A stretch of DNA of 64,000 nt from Mycteria americana (Eukaryota > Chordata > Aves > Ciconiiformes > Ciconiidae). The stretch is taken from positions 42,643,501 through 42,707,500 of the forward strand of contig NC_134370.1 in assembly GCF_035582795.1 (NCBI RefSeq), written 5' to 3'. A program made the translations under genes and the position numbers. Of the stretch, positions 10,801 to 20,235 are shown piece by piece (the stretch's first letter is position 1; every line of letters begins with the position of its first letter). The notes under the pieces were generated by a model, which made no database searches, was not told where the DNA came from, and was given only the letters and a program-made list of their open reading frames with translations.

Positions 10801-13800
10801 CGTCTAGCTGGAGCTGTGCCGATGGAGGGACAGCTCAGCTTTCCCCGAGGAAAAGAAGAAGACATCGCTTTTCCTGCTGGCAGTGGGAGTGCTGACTGTC
10901 CTGGCTCAATGCCCAGCAGGAAGGGTGTGCGACGTTTTGCAGCTAATCTTGCTGGTTTTGGGGGGTTGACTCATGGCACGGGATGAGACTGGAAAGCTGA
11001 GCACAACAGGAGGTCCGGGCAGGAGTGCCCTCCCTAGGCAGCGAGGCACAGCTTGTCCTGGATCTGCCCTCTCTTCCCAGGGCAGACCGGACCAAACTCA
11101 CCTTGAGTCCTGCAGCCAGTGGCACAAAGGTGTGCTCATGGCGATGCATCAGCTTGCAGGCAGCTGGCATCTCCTCCGGGCCATGCCAAGCTCCTAGAGC
11201 TGATGGCCAAGTACCTTTCCAAAAGAAAAGGAAAGCATACAGTGCATCAGGCCAGCTGTGTCTTCCTCTACCCACTGGCTGCTGGCCGTGCTGGTGCTCA
11301 TTCCTCAAAAGCTGCCTTGGGTCTACCTGCATTTAAGGGCAGAAAGCATCCTTGCAGAGTAACCCAAATCACCAGGTCCATAAAAGGTTGCTCAGTTTAC
11401 CGTGGAAGATTCGTACTCTGCAGTTCTCTTTCTTTTAAGATCAGCTGGCAGCCAGACATTGTGAGAGTAAGACAGAGAGGAAGGGGTTCCTCTCAGGGCA
11501 ATGTGGGAGGAGGAGGGGTGGTCCCTGGAGCACCGAGGAACCTGCAAACACCCATTTGCAGGAGAAACACCTGCTGGAGCTGCGTGACAGCCATCTCCTC
11601 ACTTTGAGAGTAGGGGTTGTGTCTGCAGAGACCTTGGCTCGCACAGCTTGTGCATACATGGGATACTTGATATGCTTGTATAGCAGGAGGACAAGATGTG
11701 CAAAGGCAGGACAGGAGACAAGAATGATACAGACAGGACACATGGGACACCTTACAGAAATAATCTTGAAGGCCAGAGCTGCTCAGCAGAAATGCCATGT
11801 TAAATCTGGCCTGGCAGCGCTGGGCAGTTCTTCTTGCTGAACATTCTGCTGCCTAAAGTACAAGATACTTCCCTTGCTACCAGCCACAGATGCCATGCCA
11901 CGGTTTTGCTCCCTCCCAGCCCAGCAGCCAGGTTCCAGCCTCCCTAACAGTCCTTTTGTTCAACTGGTGCTTCTGCAGCCTCCGAAAGCAAATGCTGTGG
12001 ACACATTTCGATTGCTTCCCATCTCCTGGTATGCCCCAGGTCAGCTCGGTCCTGCAGCACCTCCTTGATGTGCTCTTGGGTCAGGTGAGGTTGCAGGGAA
12101 GATGCATCCAGTCCCTTGCATTGCTGTGAGCTCCTGCACCCTGTACCTCTGCACAGCGATGTGGGGCTTCATGCACTGCCCAAGGGCTGCCTGGGGCTTT
12201 GCATTGAGTGTGGTTTCATGCGTGTGGCCAGAAGGACCTGACTGTCACATCCTGCTAGTGGCCTGTAGCTCATCCAAGCTCCCTATGGGAACCATGAAGG
12301 GGTAGGGTGGTTTCCTAGCTGGGATTTGGCAGCTGTATTTTGTATCATCACAGGCACTTGCAGGCGTGCATGTAGGGTCTGTCCGTGTCCTGCCAGATAT
12401 GTCCCCAACCTGACGCCCGCCCTCTCTCTTGGCAGTGGGTTTTTCCGAGTGAATGAGACCACCTTCCTGCTGGAGCCCCTGGAGGAGAATACGGCTGGCC
12501 AGCATGCAGTGTACAGAGCAGCTCACCTGCGGGGGAAGCGCGGCACATGCCAAGAGTCTGGTGCCACCCTGGAATATGACCACGAACCAAAAATTCCTGC
12601 AGCCATGAAGTTCTACCGCTGGGTTAAGGATTGCTTTGCTTCTCCTTTCTGTAGCTGAGTTTGCAAAAGCCTAGGTCCTGTGAAGTCCAGGAGAGGAGTG
12701 GGGCCATACTGCATCTCTCAGAGATGCTCCTCTCTCACGCCTTGTTGGTTGGGTACCCAAACACAGGTTGCTCCCAGTGGCCTAACTCCTGGTGGGAACA
12801 AGTCCTCAGACCCTGTACTGTTAGCAGGAGCATCCTCCTACCCCATGAGCTCCACGATGCCCACAAAGCCTCTTTCGTGCCTTATCCCAGTAGCAGGCTT
12901 GGGTTTTTCCTTGTGTGTTGGAAGATGTTTGAAACACCCAGTAAAGTAAGATCAGAAAGCAGACCTAGAAGACCTACTAGCCTTGAATAACATTGGAAGG
13001 TGCCCCAGGATCCAACACATCCCACAGGAGGGTCAACCACAGGGCTTTGTGCTCACTTTCCTCTTCCCTTCCAGAAATCAGCTCTGTTACACAAAGGTCC
13101 CCGATACGTGGAGCTGGTCCTGGTCGTGGACAATGAGGAGGTAAGCGTGGGGCAGGGGTGAGCCAGTGCCTGCATTTTCGCTGTCATCCACTGCAGTGAG
13201 GAGGTCAAAGCCAGCCTGGAAATTTCTCTGTGTCCTTCCTGTAGTTCAGGAAACACAAGGACTTGCGCACAGTTCAGAACCGCATGAAGGAAATCGTGAA
13301 CCATGTTGACAAGGTAAGCCCAGGGGTCTGGATCTGCCCTCCCTGCTCCTACACGTGCCCCACAGTGCCAGCACAGGCATGAATGAGGCAGAGAAGAGAT
13401 TGGTGTGGGTAGGGTAATGGAGCTGGAGCTGATCTCAAGGTGGGCTGCCACAGGGTGACCAATTCCCTTGGCCAACGGGGTGTGCAAAGTGGACTTGCCA
13501 AGCAGCTCAGCCCTGGGTCCTCAGGAGCACAGGATGGCTGCCCCCCAGCTCTCTCATAAGGGAAGGGGGGAGAAATTTCTCCTCGTAACCCCCAGGAGCA
13601 CATCTCATAGCCACTCTCAAGCTCAAGTGGGTGCTAACAAGGGGAGGGTGATGGATGCAGTGCACCAAGGCGGGGTTTCTGCTTGCCTTGCTTCAGTCTC
13701 ATTCTTTGGTCAGCAGCATGGAAGCAGCATCCCAGCCTTCACTGGCCAAGAGGGAGCCCAGAGGTCCCGGGGTAAACCCTGTCTATGTGGTCACCCCAGC

Positions 13801-16800
13801 TTGTGTTCTTTATTGAGGGGGTGACAGAGCTGATACTGCACAGTGAGGTGGGGTCCTGGGCTTGGTTGTGGTTCCCCAGGGGAGGTGGGACCTTCCCTCT
13901 GCTTGTGTAGCTCAAATCCAAGTGCTCCCTCTGGGCTGTCTCCCGCCCCAGCTTTATCAGCCTCTTCACCTGCGGGTGGCCTTGACCGGCTTGGAGGTGT
14001 GGAGCCACAAGGACAAAATTGTGGTCAGTCCCAACCCAGAGGTGACGCTGGACAACTTCCTCCACTGGCGGGAGGCAGAGCTGCTGCAGAGGAAGCCACA
14101 TGACAATGCCCAGCTGATCACGTAAGGACGGGGAACCGCCACCTCACCAACCTTGCAGCCCTGCTGCCACCCAGGCCACATGGCCATGGTGGCATCTCAA
14201 TCCCACAGGGGCATAGACTTCCATGGCACGACCGTAGGGCTTGCCAAGAAGCTTGTGATGTGCACCAGGGACTCAGGTGGTATCAACCAGGTGGGTCCCG
14301 CTGCCCAGGCATGCGCCAGGAGGGCAGCAGTGGTCCCACGGTCTGCACTCCCTGCATTGTATTTTCCAGAGCAGGTTTCACCTCCACTGGTCTCCAGCTT
14401 TCCCCCTCTGCAGCCTTAGTGCTGGATCTGGTTCCTGGCATCTCCAACCCTTGAGCGACTGACGCCCAGAGAAGTGTCGGCACCACAGCAGAAGGGTAGC
14501 TGTGGAAACCCAGCTGGGTGCCTGCAGAGGACTCTGATATACCTGAGCCCTAAAGAGCCTCCCAGAGCAGCTCCATGGACACAGAGTTTCTCCCACCACC
14601 TGTGAGGTGGCTGGGACTTGGTTTGCAATTGCTCCTTGGCCATCTTGGCTGTGCTCCTCATCCCTCTCCAGGGAGGGCATCCTTTGCTGGAGCAGGAGTG
14701 GTCGGCCATGGGACCTGAGGCTGTCCAGGACCACCACAAAGCATCATTTCAGGGTAGCCGCTATATCTAAGCTCACTTACACCCCTGAGAGCCCAGTTTG
14801 GAGGTCTTCAGGGGCCATGGGACCAAGTCCAGCTTTTGTCTTCCTTTACCTCAGCATGGCAGCATTAGGGAACGAATTGCAGACAGCAGCGAGACCTGGC
14901 ACTGAGCAGTTGAAGGGCCCCAGTGGTCCCCATGGAGATGCTGTGGAGAGCATTTGAACCACACTGCACTTCTTGTCCCACAGGACCACAGCATGAATCC
15001 TATTGGCGCTGCATCCACCATGGCTCACGAGATGGGGCACAACCTGGGGATGTCTCATGATGAAGATGTTGCTGGCTGCCGCTGTCCTGTCCCCAAAGCT
15101 GATGGAGGATGTGTCATGGCAGCGAGTGTTGGGTGAGTGAATGAGAAAGGGAAATATCCCTGGGCAGCAAATATCTTGAGGTGTCGTCTGGCACTGTCCT
15201 GATGGAGTGAAGCCTCTGAGATGGTCAGGTCTGGGTGGACACTTCATCTGCAGCTGCACTTCAAAGGTTTGTTGGTGGCCCTCCAGCTTCTCCCTGGGCT
15301 GGTAGGTGCGAGGGCCCTTGGGTTCTCATCTGTGCTCATGACTGCCTGTTTTTGTGCCCCTTCAGCTTGGTTTACCCCAAGCTCTTCAGCCACTGCAGTG
15401 AGCAGGACATGTGGCAGTTCCTCGGGGACCCCAGGACCAGCTGCCTGCTGAACGTCCCCAGGGCAGATGAGCTGTACGGGGGGCCGGTCTGTGGGAACCA
15501 GTTTGTGGAGCGGGGAGAGCAGTGTGACTGCGGCACGCCGGAGGTAGGGATACTCTCTGAGAGCCCGGGAAGAAGAGTGGGTGGCAGGGACCTGAGACCG
15601 TCATTCAGACTCGGAAAAGGTTGTGCAAGCCTCTTCCCTGGACATCATGCTTTGCAAGACTTGTCCTCCTGATGCTTCTGCTGAAAAATAACTTGCGGAG
15701 GATATTTGTTAACTTGGATGTGTGCCTCCCCTTCATGTAGCTGGCTGTGATTTTAGTGGGAGTATGCCTAGGAAAGATGGACATCCCCCAGCATATCCTC
15801 CAAAGGGGTGACCCAAGGAGGGGGAACATCATGGCATGTTGTCCTTTCAAGAGCCTTGCTCAGCTTTTCCTTGTCCATACGGCCCAACACTGCATCGCAG
15901 GGGGGAGATTTGAGACAAACAGCCAGGTGATGTCTCTGGGATAAATCCCTGGGTCACAGCCCTGCTCTGGGATCTGAAGGGATGCTACACCGATGCAGAG
16001 AGCACAGAGATCCTCCTGTTTTCTCCTTCCTGGAGATGTGCAAAGGGTGCTACCAGAGAGCAGGGGCCCAGCTCAGGCCCCATCTTCTGAAAAATCTCTT
16101 CTGGTCCTTTGGTTTGGTGTTGGTAATGGGGGTAGAGAGGCAGCAGGAATGGTTCACACCTGGGATGATGCTGTGTTTTTGCCCTGTGGTTCAGCCCGTG
16201 GCAGCTACACTGCCTTTGGTACCTGGTGACATGGCAACTGGGTCCCCCCAGAAAGGAAGGAAAGGGTCTTTCAGGGGGCTTTTGGGAGGGTTTCAGTCCC
16301 TCCCTGTCTCACAGGAGTGCTCTGACCGCTGCTGCAATGCCACCACTTGCCAGCTGAGAGAGGGAGCTGAGTGTGCCCGGGGGGACTGCTGCCAAGACTG
16401 CAAGGTACTGCCACTGCCGGAGCGACCAGCTTGGCAGGGAAGGGAGCTGGTGGTTGCGCAGTCCTGTGCTGGGCTCCTCCAGAGCTTCCCAGTAGAGGCA
16501 AGGTGTGTCCATAGCCCACTAGAGAGCCTGAAGGACCTCTGTAGCAGCCTGCCCAGAGCCAAATGCACCAAATGGTTTTGGAGGGAATCACGCTTTCCAT
16601 TCGATGCTCTCACTACATGGACAGTCAGCCTCTTGGGTGGGTAGTGGTTGGGAAGGTGAAGCAGCCTGTTTCTGGCATCCTGGAGCCGAGGTCGCCTGGC
16701 TCTGTTGGGTTAGGTGCAGGATGAAAGGTGTTGAAGAACTGGGCAATGTTCAGAAGAGATCAGCGTGGCCCATTCCTGATTCAGGAAACCAACTTGCCTC

Positions 16801-19502
16801 TTCTGCTCCCTTTGTCCAAGAGAAAGTTGTTACATGCATTTGTTCCTGCACACAGGCATAAGAAATGCCTTGATGTGAAGAGAAACAGGGCTGGAAGAGG
16901 ACCCCGGGGTAAGTCCAGACTAAAAGCAAAGCACAAGGCGTTGCCCACAGGGAGAGACTTAACTATGGGAAGACCCAGTCCAAGACCTGATGGTGTCTCC
17001 ATCCTCTGCAGTAGCTCAATGTCAATAGCAAATGTCTTTGTGCCAGAGCAGCACAAGCTGCCGTGTCTGAATCTGTGGGGTGCCGGGAGATGTTTTGAAG
17101 ACCAGGTTGCTGCCAGGCTGTGGTGCCTGCATGGATCTGGGGATGCGAGGGCATCGAGGCAGTGCCGACACCCCTTTTCTGTGCAGGTGAAGGCTGCCAG
17201 TGAGCTCTGCCGGGCCAGCAAGAACGACTGCGACCTGCCCGAGCACTGCACTGGCCTCAGCGCCGAGTGCCCAGAGGATGTCTTCCAGGAGAATGGCATC
17301 TCCTGCCAGAATGGCAATGGCTACTGCTACAACGGGGCCTGCCCTTCGCACAGTGAGCAGTGCCGCATGCTCTGGGGCACAGGTAGCTGCTCCCCCACCC
17401 TCCTTGCCCCATGTGCTGGGTGTTGTGCCTGGAGCCCCAGCTCCTTGGGCCAGGACATTGCTCAGCTGTGGTCCCCTCCTGCTGTGGGCACCCCTAGCTG
17501 GGCTGCTGGCTCTAAGGTGTGGCCACTGGTGCCAGTGCCGCCAGCTTGCTGCGGGCTCTGGCTCCACATGACCCTTTCCGTGTGTCCCACAGAGGCCCAG
17601 GTAGCTCCTGATGTCTGCTTTAAGCACAACAGCGAGCAACACCTTCACCTCCACTGCCTCACCGAGTATGGGAAGCAGCCCTGCAGCCCCAAGTAAGGAC
17701 CTGGGGTGGGGAATGGATGTCGTCGTCCGTGTCCAGCAACAGTACCACGGGGCTAAGCGAAGCTCCCCAGCCCCATGCCACCCGCACCACTGGTGCTCAT
17801 GGCTGCTTCTCCTGCAGGGATGTGAAGTGTGGCACACTGCTGTGCCTGAGCGACAATACCAGCCCCGTCCTCGGTGGTGGCTCCTATTCACTCTTCTTCG
17901 GCCACTTCAGGTGCAAGGCAGTCATTGCCAGCAATGATGCCAACGAGGTGGTGGCCAAGCTCAGGCTAGTGCCCACTGGTGCCAAGTGCGGAGAGGAGAT
18001 GGTGAGCGCTGGGGTGGTGGTGGTGGGGTGACTGCTGGCCACAGGGACCCAGGGCAGCCTCAGAGCCCCCCTGCCTGCCCCCAGGTCTGCTACGCCGGGC
18101 GCTGCCAGAACCTCCTGGTCTACGGCAACAAGAACTGCTCGGCCAAGTGTAACAACCACGGGGTATGCTGTGGGCTCATCCTCTCCCACAGCAGCCGTGG
18201 GGCCCGGGCAGTGGTCCCAGCCCCTATGGCATGTCCACCACCCTGACATTTTCTTCCCTTACCTCAGGTGTGCAACCACAAGCGGGAGTGTCACTGTGAG
18301 CCAGGCTGGGCAGCGCCCTACTGTGAGCAGAAGATTTCAGGGCTGGTGGCAGGTATGGCATCCCCTGTGTGTGGCTGGCACCAGCTCCCTCAGCCTGATG
18401 TGTGTGCCGGGGAAGGAGCTTGGGGAGGGGGTCAGCGCCCTGCCACAGTGCTGGTGGGTGCCGCTCCATCCCCACAGGGCATCCCTGGTGCAGGGGTGCC
18501 CATTCTGATGCCAGCCGGCTCTCCACAGGGAGCAGCAGCATGGTCTTGGTGGCTGTGCTGGCAACGGTGGCACTCTCTGGCATCCTGCTTGGCAGTGGCG
18601 TTGTGCTCCTCAGAGGCAGGGGGATGAGACACTTCCAGAAAGGGTAATTCCCCTCAGGAGAGCCCACAGCGGGGCTGAGCCAAGGCTGCACAGGCTGAGC
18701 TCGGGGGGTTGCCCAGAGCAGCCCCTCATTGTCCCTGTGCCCCACAGGAGGACCTCCAGGGGGTCTGCTGCCGGCCTCGCCAATCCACTCTTCCAGGAGG
18801 GTGGACGGATGCGATCTCCCCGCCGCCAGCTGTCCTGCCACGACATCGGCCACCCCAACCTGCTCAGCAGCACAGCGGCCCTGCAGGATGCCCAGCCCCT
18901 TGGGCCCTGCTGCCTGACCCCACAGGTAAGGGAGCTGAACAGAGCCCCGGCATGGGGCAACCTTCACAGCATGGGCAGGAGGGCAGCCTCTCACCCCATA
19001 TTTTGCTGACCCTGCAGCTGCCAGTGCCAGTCCCCCAGGTGACATCTCCAGCCTCTCCAGGATGGCCCCTGCAGGTAACCACCCCTCCAAAAGCCACCGC
19101 TGCCTCATGGCGGGGTGGCCTGTCCTTCCTGCGGCTGGGGGCCACTCTCAGACATATCCCCCCCCAGCCCCTCCTGGCTTGACCAACCCTAGATGTGTGG
19201 GGCACATCCGTGGGGTGGGCCCAGGTGGCTGATGACTTGGGGGGGGCCCTTCTTCTGCCCCTGTCCCCTTCTGGGTCCCTCCTTGGTGCCCAGGCAGGGG
19301 ACTCGGGTCTCTCCTCTCCTCCTGCCAGGTGAAGCCGAAGCCACCCAGCAAGCCTCTCCCAGCACTGAAGAGCAAGGCGCCATGCTGTGGCAAGGGGCCG
19401 CCAGGACTGGCCCTCCCTTGCCCCCTGCCGACACCTCCCTCAGTCTTTCAGCGGGGCATCCCCTCAAAGGTGGCCCCAAAAGCAACCCCAGCCAGGAGGT
19501 GA
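4743..19502 (+). CDS. ADAM8: ADAM8 (CD156a) metalloprotease-disintegrin, complete coding region in 22 exons
   Basis: Type I membrane zinc protease that sheds cell-surface proteins and supports leukocyte adhesion. Joining 22 exons with consistent phases gives 856 codons (human about 824). Order: Leu-rich signal peptide (1-22); prodomain with cysteine 176 in GTC; metalloprotease domain from about 209 with [12 protein letters not shown] (zinc histidines 344, 348, 354; catalytic Glu345) and Met-turn Met374; disintegrin domain from about 419, with CDCG, CCNATTC and a KNDCD loop (480-484) instead of RGD; Cys-rich domain; EGF-like module (about 646-673); transmembrane helix (about 687-710); and a 146-residue Pro-rich tail with SH3-type PxxP motifs. 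Catalytic residues are intact, so an active enzyme is inferred. ATG 4743 is chosen for its Kozak context (GAGCCATGG) and the signal peptide after it. Sequence matches ADAM8 rather than ADAM9/12/15/19/28/33 throughout, and TUBGCP2 is the expected neighbour. Confidence 0.95.
4776..4802 (+). repeat. (CTG)9 trinucleotide repeat in the ADAM8 signal peptide
   Basis: Nine perfect, in-frame CTG codons (Leu). Length change would add or remove leucines from the hydrophobic core without a frameshift. Confidence 0.95.
4810..6068 (+). other. ADAM8: ADAM8 intron 1
   Basis: GC-rich 1.26 kb intron starting GTGAGA and ending in CTTTTCCCAG. The first few hundred bases continue the CpG-rich promoter composition. 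No repeat or RNA gene was recognised. Confidence 0.7.
6069..6178 (+). CDS. ADAM8: ADAM8 coding exon 2 (prodomain start)
   Basis: Completes Gly23 and encodes residues up to 59, including [13 protein letters not shown], matching the early ADAM8 prodomain. Acceptor TTTTCCCAG, donor GTGAGT, ends in phase 0. Confidence 0.85.
6179..10048 (+). other. ADAM8: ADAM8 intron 2 (3.9 kb)
   Basis: Longest ADAM8 intron. It contains a degraded CR1 3' end around 9330-9510 (listed separately). The rest shows no recognisable exon, RNA gene or repeat, and its open frames have no family resemblance. Confidence 0.65.
9330..9510 (+). repeat. Degraded CR1 3'-end fragment, plus orientation
   Basis: Diverged copy of the CR1 3' region, with GACATCTCCATCCTGGGGG followed later by GGTTGGACTTGAGATGCC and TCCCTTCCACCAGCAC. 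These line up with the usual CR1 3' phrases. The terminal short repeat is not preserved, so the element is old. Confidence 0.5.
10049..10125 (+). CDS. ADAM8: ADAM8 coding exon 3 (prodomain)
   Basis: Starts in phase 0 after TTTCATGCAG and encodes [15 protein letters not shown] and the LWLEKN segment, equivalent to the human HLRKNRDLL region. Donor GTGAGT at 10126. Ends two bases into Lys85. Confidence 0.85.
10405..10483 (+). CDS. ADAM8: ADAM8 coding exon 4 (prodomain)
   Basis: Encodes [18 protein letters not shown], matching the human GSGYTETYTAANGSE segment. Acceptor CCATCCTGCAG, donor GTATGG, ends in phase 0. Confidence 0.88.
10588..10667 (+). CDS. ADAM8: ADAM8 coding exon 5 (prodomain, DHCFYQGHV)
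   Basis: Encodes [18 protein letters not shown] and STCSGL, the most conserved ADAM prodomain block. The acceptor is a tandem CAGCAG, so the first Gln may be included or skipped by use of 10588 or 10591. Donor GTAAGA. Confidence 0.92.
10668..12435 (+). other. ADAM8: ADAM8 intron 5 (1.8 kb)
   Basis: No exon, RNA gene or recognisable repeat. Ends in a good pyrimidine tract (CCTCTCTCTTGGCAG). Confidence 0.65.
12436..12622 (+). CDS. ADAM8: ADAM8 coding exon 6 (prodomain cysteine)
   Basis: Encodes residues 138-200: [26 protein letters not shown], then RGKRGTCQ, which holds the prodomain cysteine (176), and a variable linker to the protease domain. The frame joins exon 7 only with a donor at 12623, GTTAAG, which is a weak splice donor. 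The basic RGKR (170-173) has no counterpart in human ADAM8 as I recall it. Confidence 0.85.
12623..13074 (+). other. ADAM8: ADAM8 intron 6
   Basis: 452 bases bounded by GTTAAG and CTCTTCCCTTCCAG. Nothing else recognised. Confidence 0.7.
13075..13140 (+). CDS. ADAM8: ADAM8 coding exon 7 (start of metalloprotease domain)
   Basis: 22 codons ending [13 protein letters not shown], the first beta strand of the reprolysin (M12B) fold. Donor GTAAGC; both ends are in phase 0. Confidence 0.93.
13245..13313 (+). CDS. ADAM8: ADAM8 coding exon 8 (metalloprotease)
   Basis: 23 codons, including [16 protein letters not shown], equivalent to human VRHRVLEVVNHVDK. Acceptor CTTCCTGTAG, donor GTAAGC. Confidence 0.93.
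13314..13951 (+). other. ADAM8: ADAM8 intron 8
   Basis: 638 bases with no recognisable embedded feature. Ends GTCTCCCGCCCCAG. Confidence 0.7.
13952..14121 (+). CDS. ADAM8: ADAM8 coding exon 9 (metalloprotease)
   Basis: Encodes [20 protein letters not shown] through PHDNAQLIT, the strand and helix region before the active site. Human ADAM8 reads VGLEIW and HDNVQLIT at these points. Donor GTAAGG. Confidence 0.95.
14209..14290 (+). CDS. ADAM8: ADAM8 coding exon 10 (metalloprotease)
   Basis: Encodes [15 protein letters not shown] and [11 protein letters not shown], matching the human DFTGTTVGFA and MCSHSSGAVNQ blocks. Acceptor ATCCCACAG, donor GTGGGT. Confidence 0.95.
14291..14983 (+). other. 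ADAM8: ADAM8 intron 10
   Basis: 693 bases with no recognisable embedded feature, ending CTTCTTGTCCCACAG. Confidence 0.7.
14984..15132 (+). CDS. ADAM8: ADAM8 coding exon 11 (zinc-binding active site)
   Basis: Carries the reprolysin signature [12 protein letters not shown] at 15026-15061 and the Met-turn CVMAAS. Zinc ligands His344, His348 and His354 and the general base Glu345 are all present. Donor GTGAGT. Confidence 0.97.
15366..15543 (+). CDS. ADAM8: ADAM8 coding exon 12 (end of protease, start of disintegrin)
   Basis: Encodes the last protease helix and then [19 protein letters not shown], the opening of the disintegrin domain. Acceptor GTGCCCCTTCAG, donor GTAGGG. Confidence 0.96.
15544..16314 (+). 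other. ADAM8: ADAM8 intron 12
   Basis: 771 bases, no embedded feature recognised. Confidence 0.7.
16315..16404 (+). CDS. ADAM8: ADAM8 coding exon 13 (disintegrin)
   Basis: 30 codons dense in cysteine: [19 protein letters not shown] and GDCCQDCK. Phase 0 at both ends, donor GTACTG. Confidence 0.95.
16405..17186 (+). other. ADAM8: ADAM8 intron 13
   Basis: 782 bases. A long open frame spans part of this intron and exon 14, but splice sites and homology place the coding start at 17187. Confidence 0.7.
17187..17382 (+). CDS. ADAM8: ADAM8 coding exon 14 (disintegrin loop, Cys-rich start)
   Basis: Encodes [16 protein letters not shown] (disintegrin loop; KNDCD where integrin-binding disintegrins may have RGD), [13 protein letters not shown] and YCYNGACP. 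Acceptor CCCTTTTCTGTGCAG, donor GTAGCT. Confidence 0.95.
17593..17692 (+). CDS. ADAM8: ADAM8 coding exon 15 (Cys-rich domain)
   Basis: Encodes [15 protein letters not shown] and a more diverged segment ending QPCSPK, corresponding to human AAEESCFSYDI. Acceptor GTGTCCCACAG, donor GTAAGG. Confidence 0.88.
17818..18001 (+). CDS. ADAM8: ADAM8 coding exon 16 (Cys-rich domain)
   Basis: Encodes [16 protein letters not shown] through [10 protein letters not shown], matching the human CGVLQCKGG and PEGTRCGPEK landmarks. Donor GTGAGC. Confidence 0.92.
18085..18162 (+). CDS. ADAM8: ADAM8 coding exon 17 (end of Cys-rich, start of EGF-like)
   Basis: 26 codons: [20 protein letters not shown] then KCNNHG, the first half of the EGF-like module. 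Donor GTATGC. Confidence 0.95.
18268..18352 (+). CDS. ADAM8: ADAM8 coding exon 18 (EGF-like)
   Basis: Encodes [19 protein letters not shown], the second half of the EGF-like fold, and the juxtamembrane stalk. Acceptor CTTACCTCAG, donor GTATGG. Confidence 0.95.
18529..18643 (+). CDS. ADAM8: ADAM8 coding exon 19 (transmembrane helix)
   Basis: Encodes a hydrophobic span of about 24 residues beginning [14 protein letters not shown], followed by basic residues LRGRGMRH, as expected for a type I stop-transfer sequence. Donor GTAATT. Confidence 0.92.
18748..18925 (+). CDS. ADAM8: ADAM8 coding exon 20 (cytoplasmic tail)
   Basis: Encodes a basic/serine-rich tail with [11 protein letters not shown], aligning with the human GRSNPLFHQ landmark, which fixes the frame. 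Donor GTAAGG. Confidence 0.88.
19018..19074 (+). CDS. ADAM8: ADAM8 coding exon 21 (cytoplasmic tail)
   Basis: 19 codons, Pro-rich ([16 protein letters not shown]), phase 0 at both ends. Equivalent to the human FPVPVY segment. Donor GTAACC. Confidence 0.82.
19329..19502 (+). CDS. ADAM8: ADAM8 coding exon 22 (tail end and stop)
   Basis: Encodes 57 Pro/Lys-rich residues beginning [14 protein letters not shown], a likely SH3-binding stretch, and ends with TGA at 19500-19502. Acceptor CTCCTCCTGCCAG. Confidence 0.85.
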   Translation: MKPKPPSKPLPALKSKAPCCGKGPPGLALPCPLPTPPSVFQRGIPSKVAPKATPARR

Positions 19503-20235
19503 CCAAGGATGCTCCATCTGCCACCGTGGCTGAGGAGCTGCTGGCTCTGGTGCTTGGGTGGCACAGCTGGGGAGCCGGCATCTTGCTTCCACCCTTACTT
19601 GAATCACTTGCCGGACTCTCCTCCGGGAGGGCACCAGTGTTTACAGATATTTGAGTTGTGCCTTAACAGACTTCGTAGCCTCATGGCTGGTGCAGGGAGA
19701 GCCGACAGCTGCAGCTTCATAAGGAGACCAGGAGCAGGGATGATGCCAGCTGTGGTTTTGAGGCCAGCCCCAAGTTGGTCCAGGCTCTCCTGTGTCCTGA
19801 GAGCTGCTGCCTTCTCTCTCAACATCCTGAATGTGTCCTGCTCCTCCTGCCCCTTCCCTGCTGGGTCTGCGGCAAGGAGCTCCTGGCATTGCCCAGCGGG
19901 CTCACTGGGGCAGGAGAAGTGCTGCACCGAGGGAAACATACCCTGGGGCTACTGCCCTGGCTGGGGACAGTCACATGGCAGGGGGGATCTCACCAGGGGC
20001 TTTGGCAGGTCCAAGCCGGGCTTGGCCTCCCTGCTGGGCTTTTATCTCTGAAGTCATCACTTGAGTTACTGTTCTCCTGAAAGGGAATTTCCTGGGAGCC
20101 TTTTTACTGCAGCCATTAACTTATGACCCTTATGTGACCATTTTGAGCCATCTGTTGCGGAACCAGGCCTCCCCATTTTTGATATAATTTAGGTTGAAGG
20201 CTTTTATACCAATAAAGACTGAAGGTAGTGGCATC
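19503..20235 (+). other. ADAM8: ADAM8 3'UTR
   Basis: Noncoding 0.73 kb from the stop codon to the inferred cleavage site just after the AATAAA at 20211. Confidence 0.7.
20211..20216 (+). terminator. ADAM8: Poly(A) signal AATAAA of ADAM8
   Basis: Canonical hexamer about 710 bases after the ADAM8 stop, followed by a GTGTGTCTC G/T-rich stretch at 20240. Confidence 0.7.

Noticed and set aside
16728-17696. Plus-strand 322-codon open frame as a single exon
   Set aside because: Only 17187-17382 and 17593-17692 are coding by homology and splice sites. The rest is intron read through in frame by chance.
4743-19502. Snake-venom-type metalloproteinase
   Set aside because: The protein has EGF-like, transmembrane and long cytoplasmic segments and ADAM8-specific sequence. 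It is the ordinary host ADAM8.
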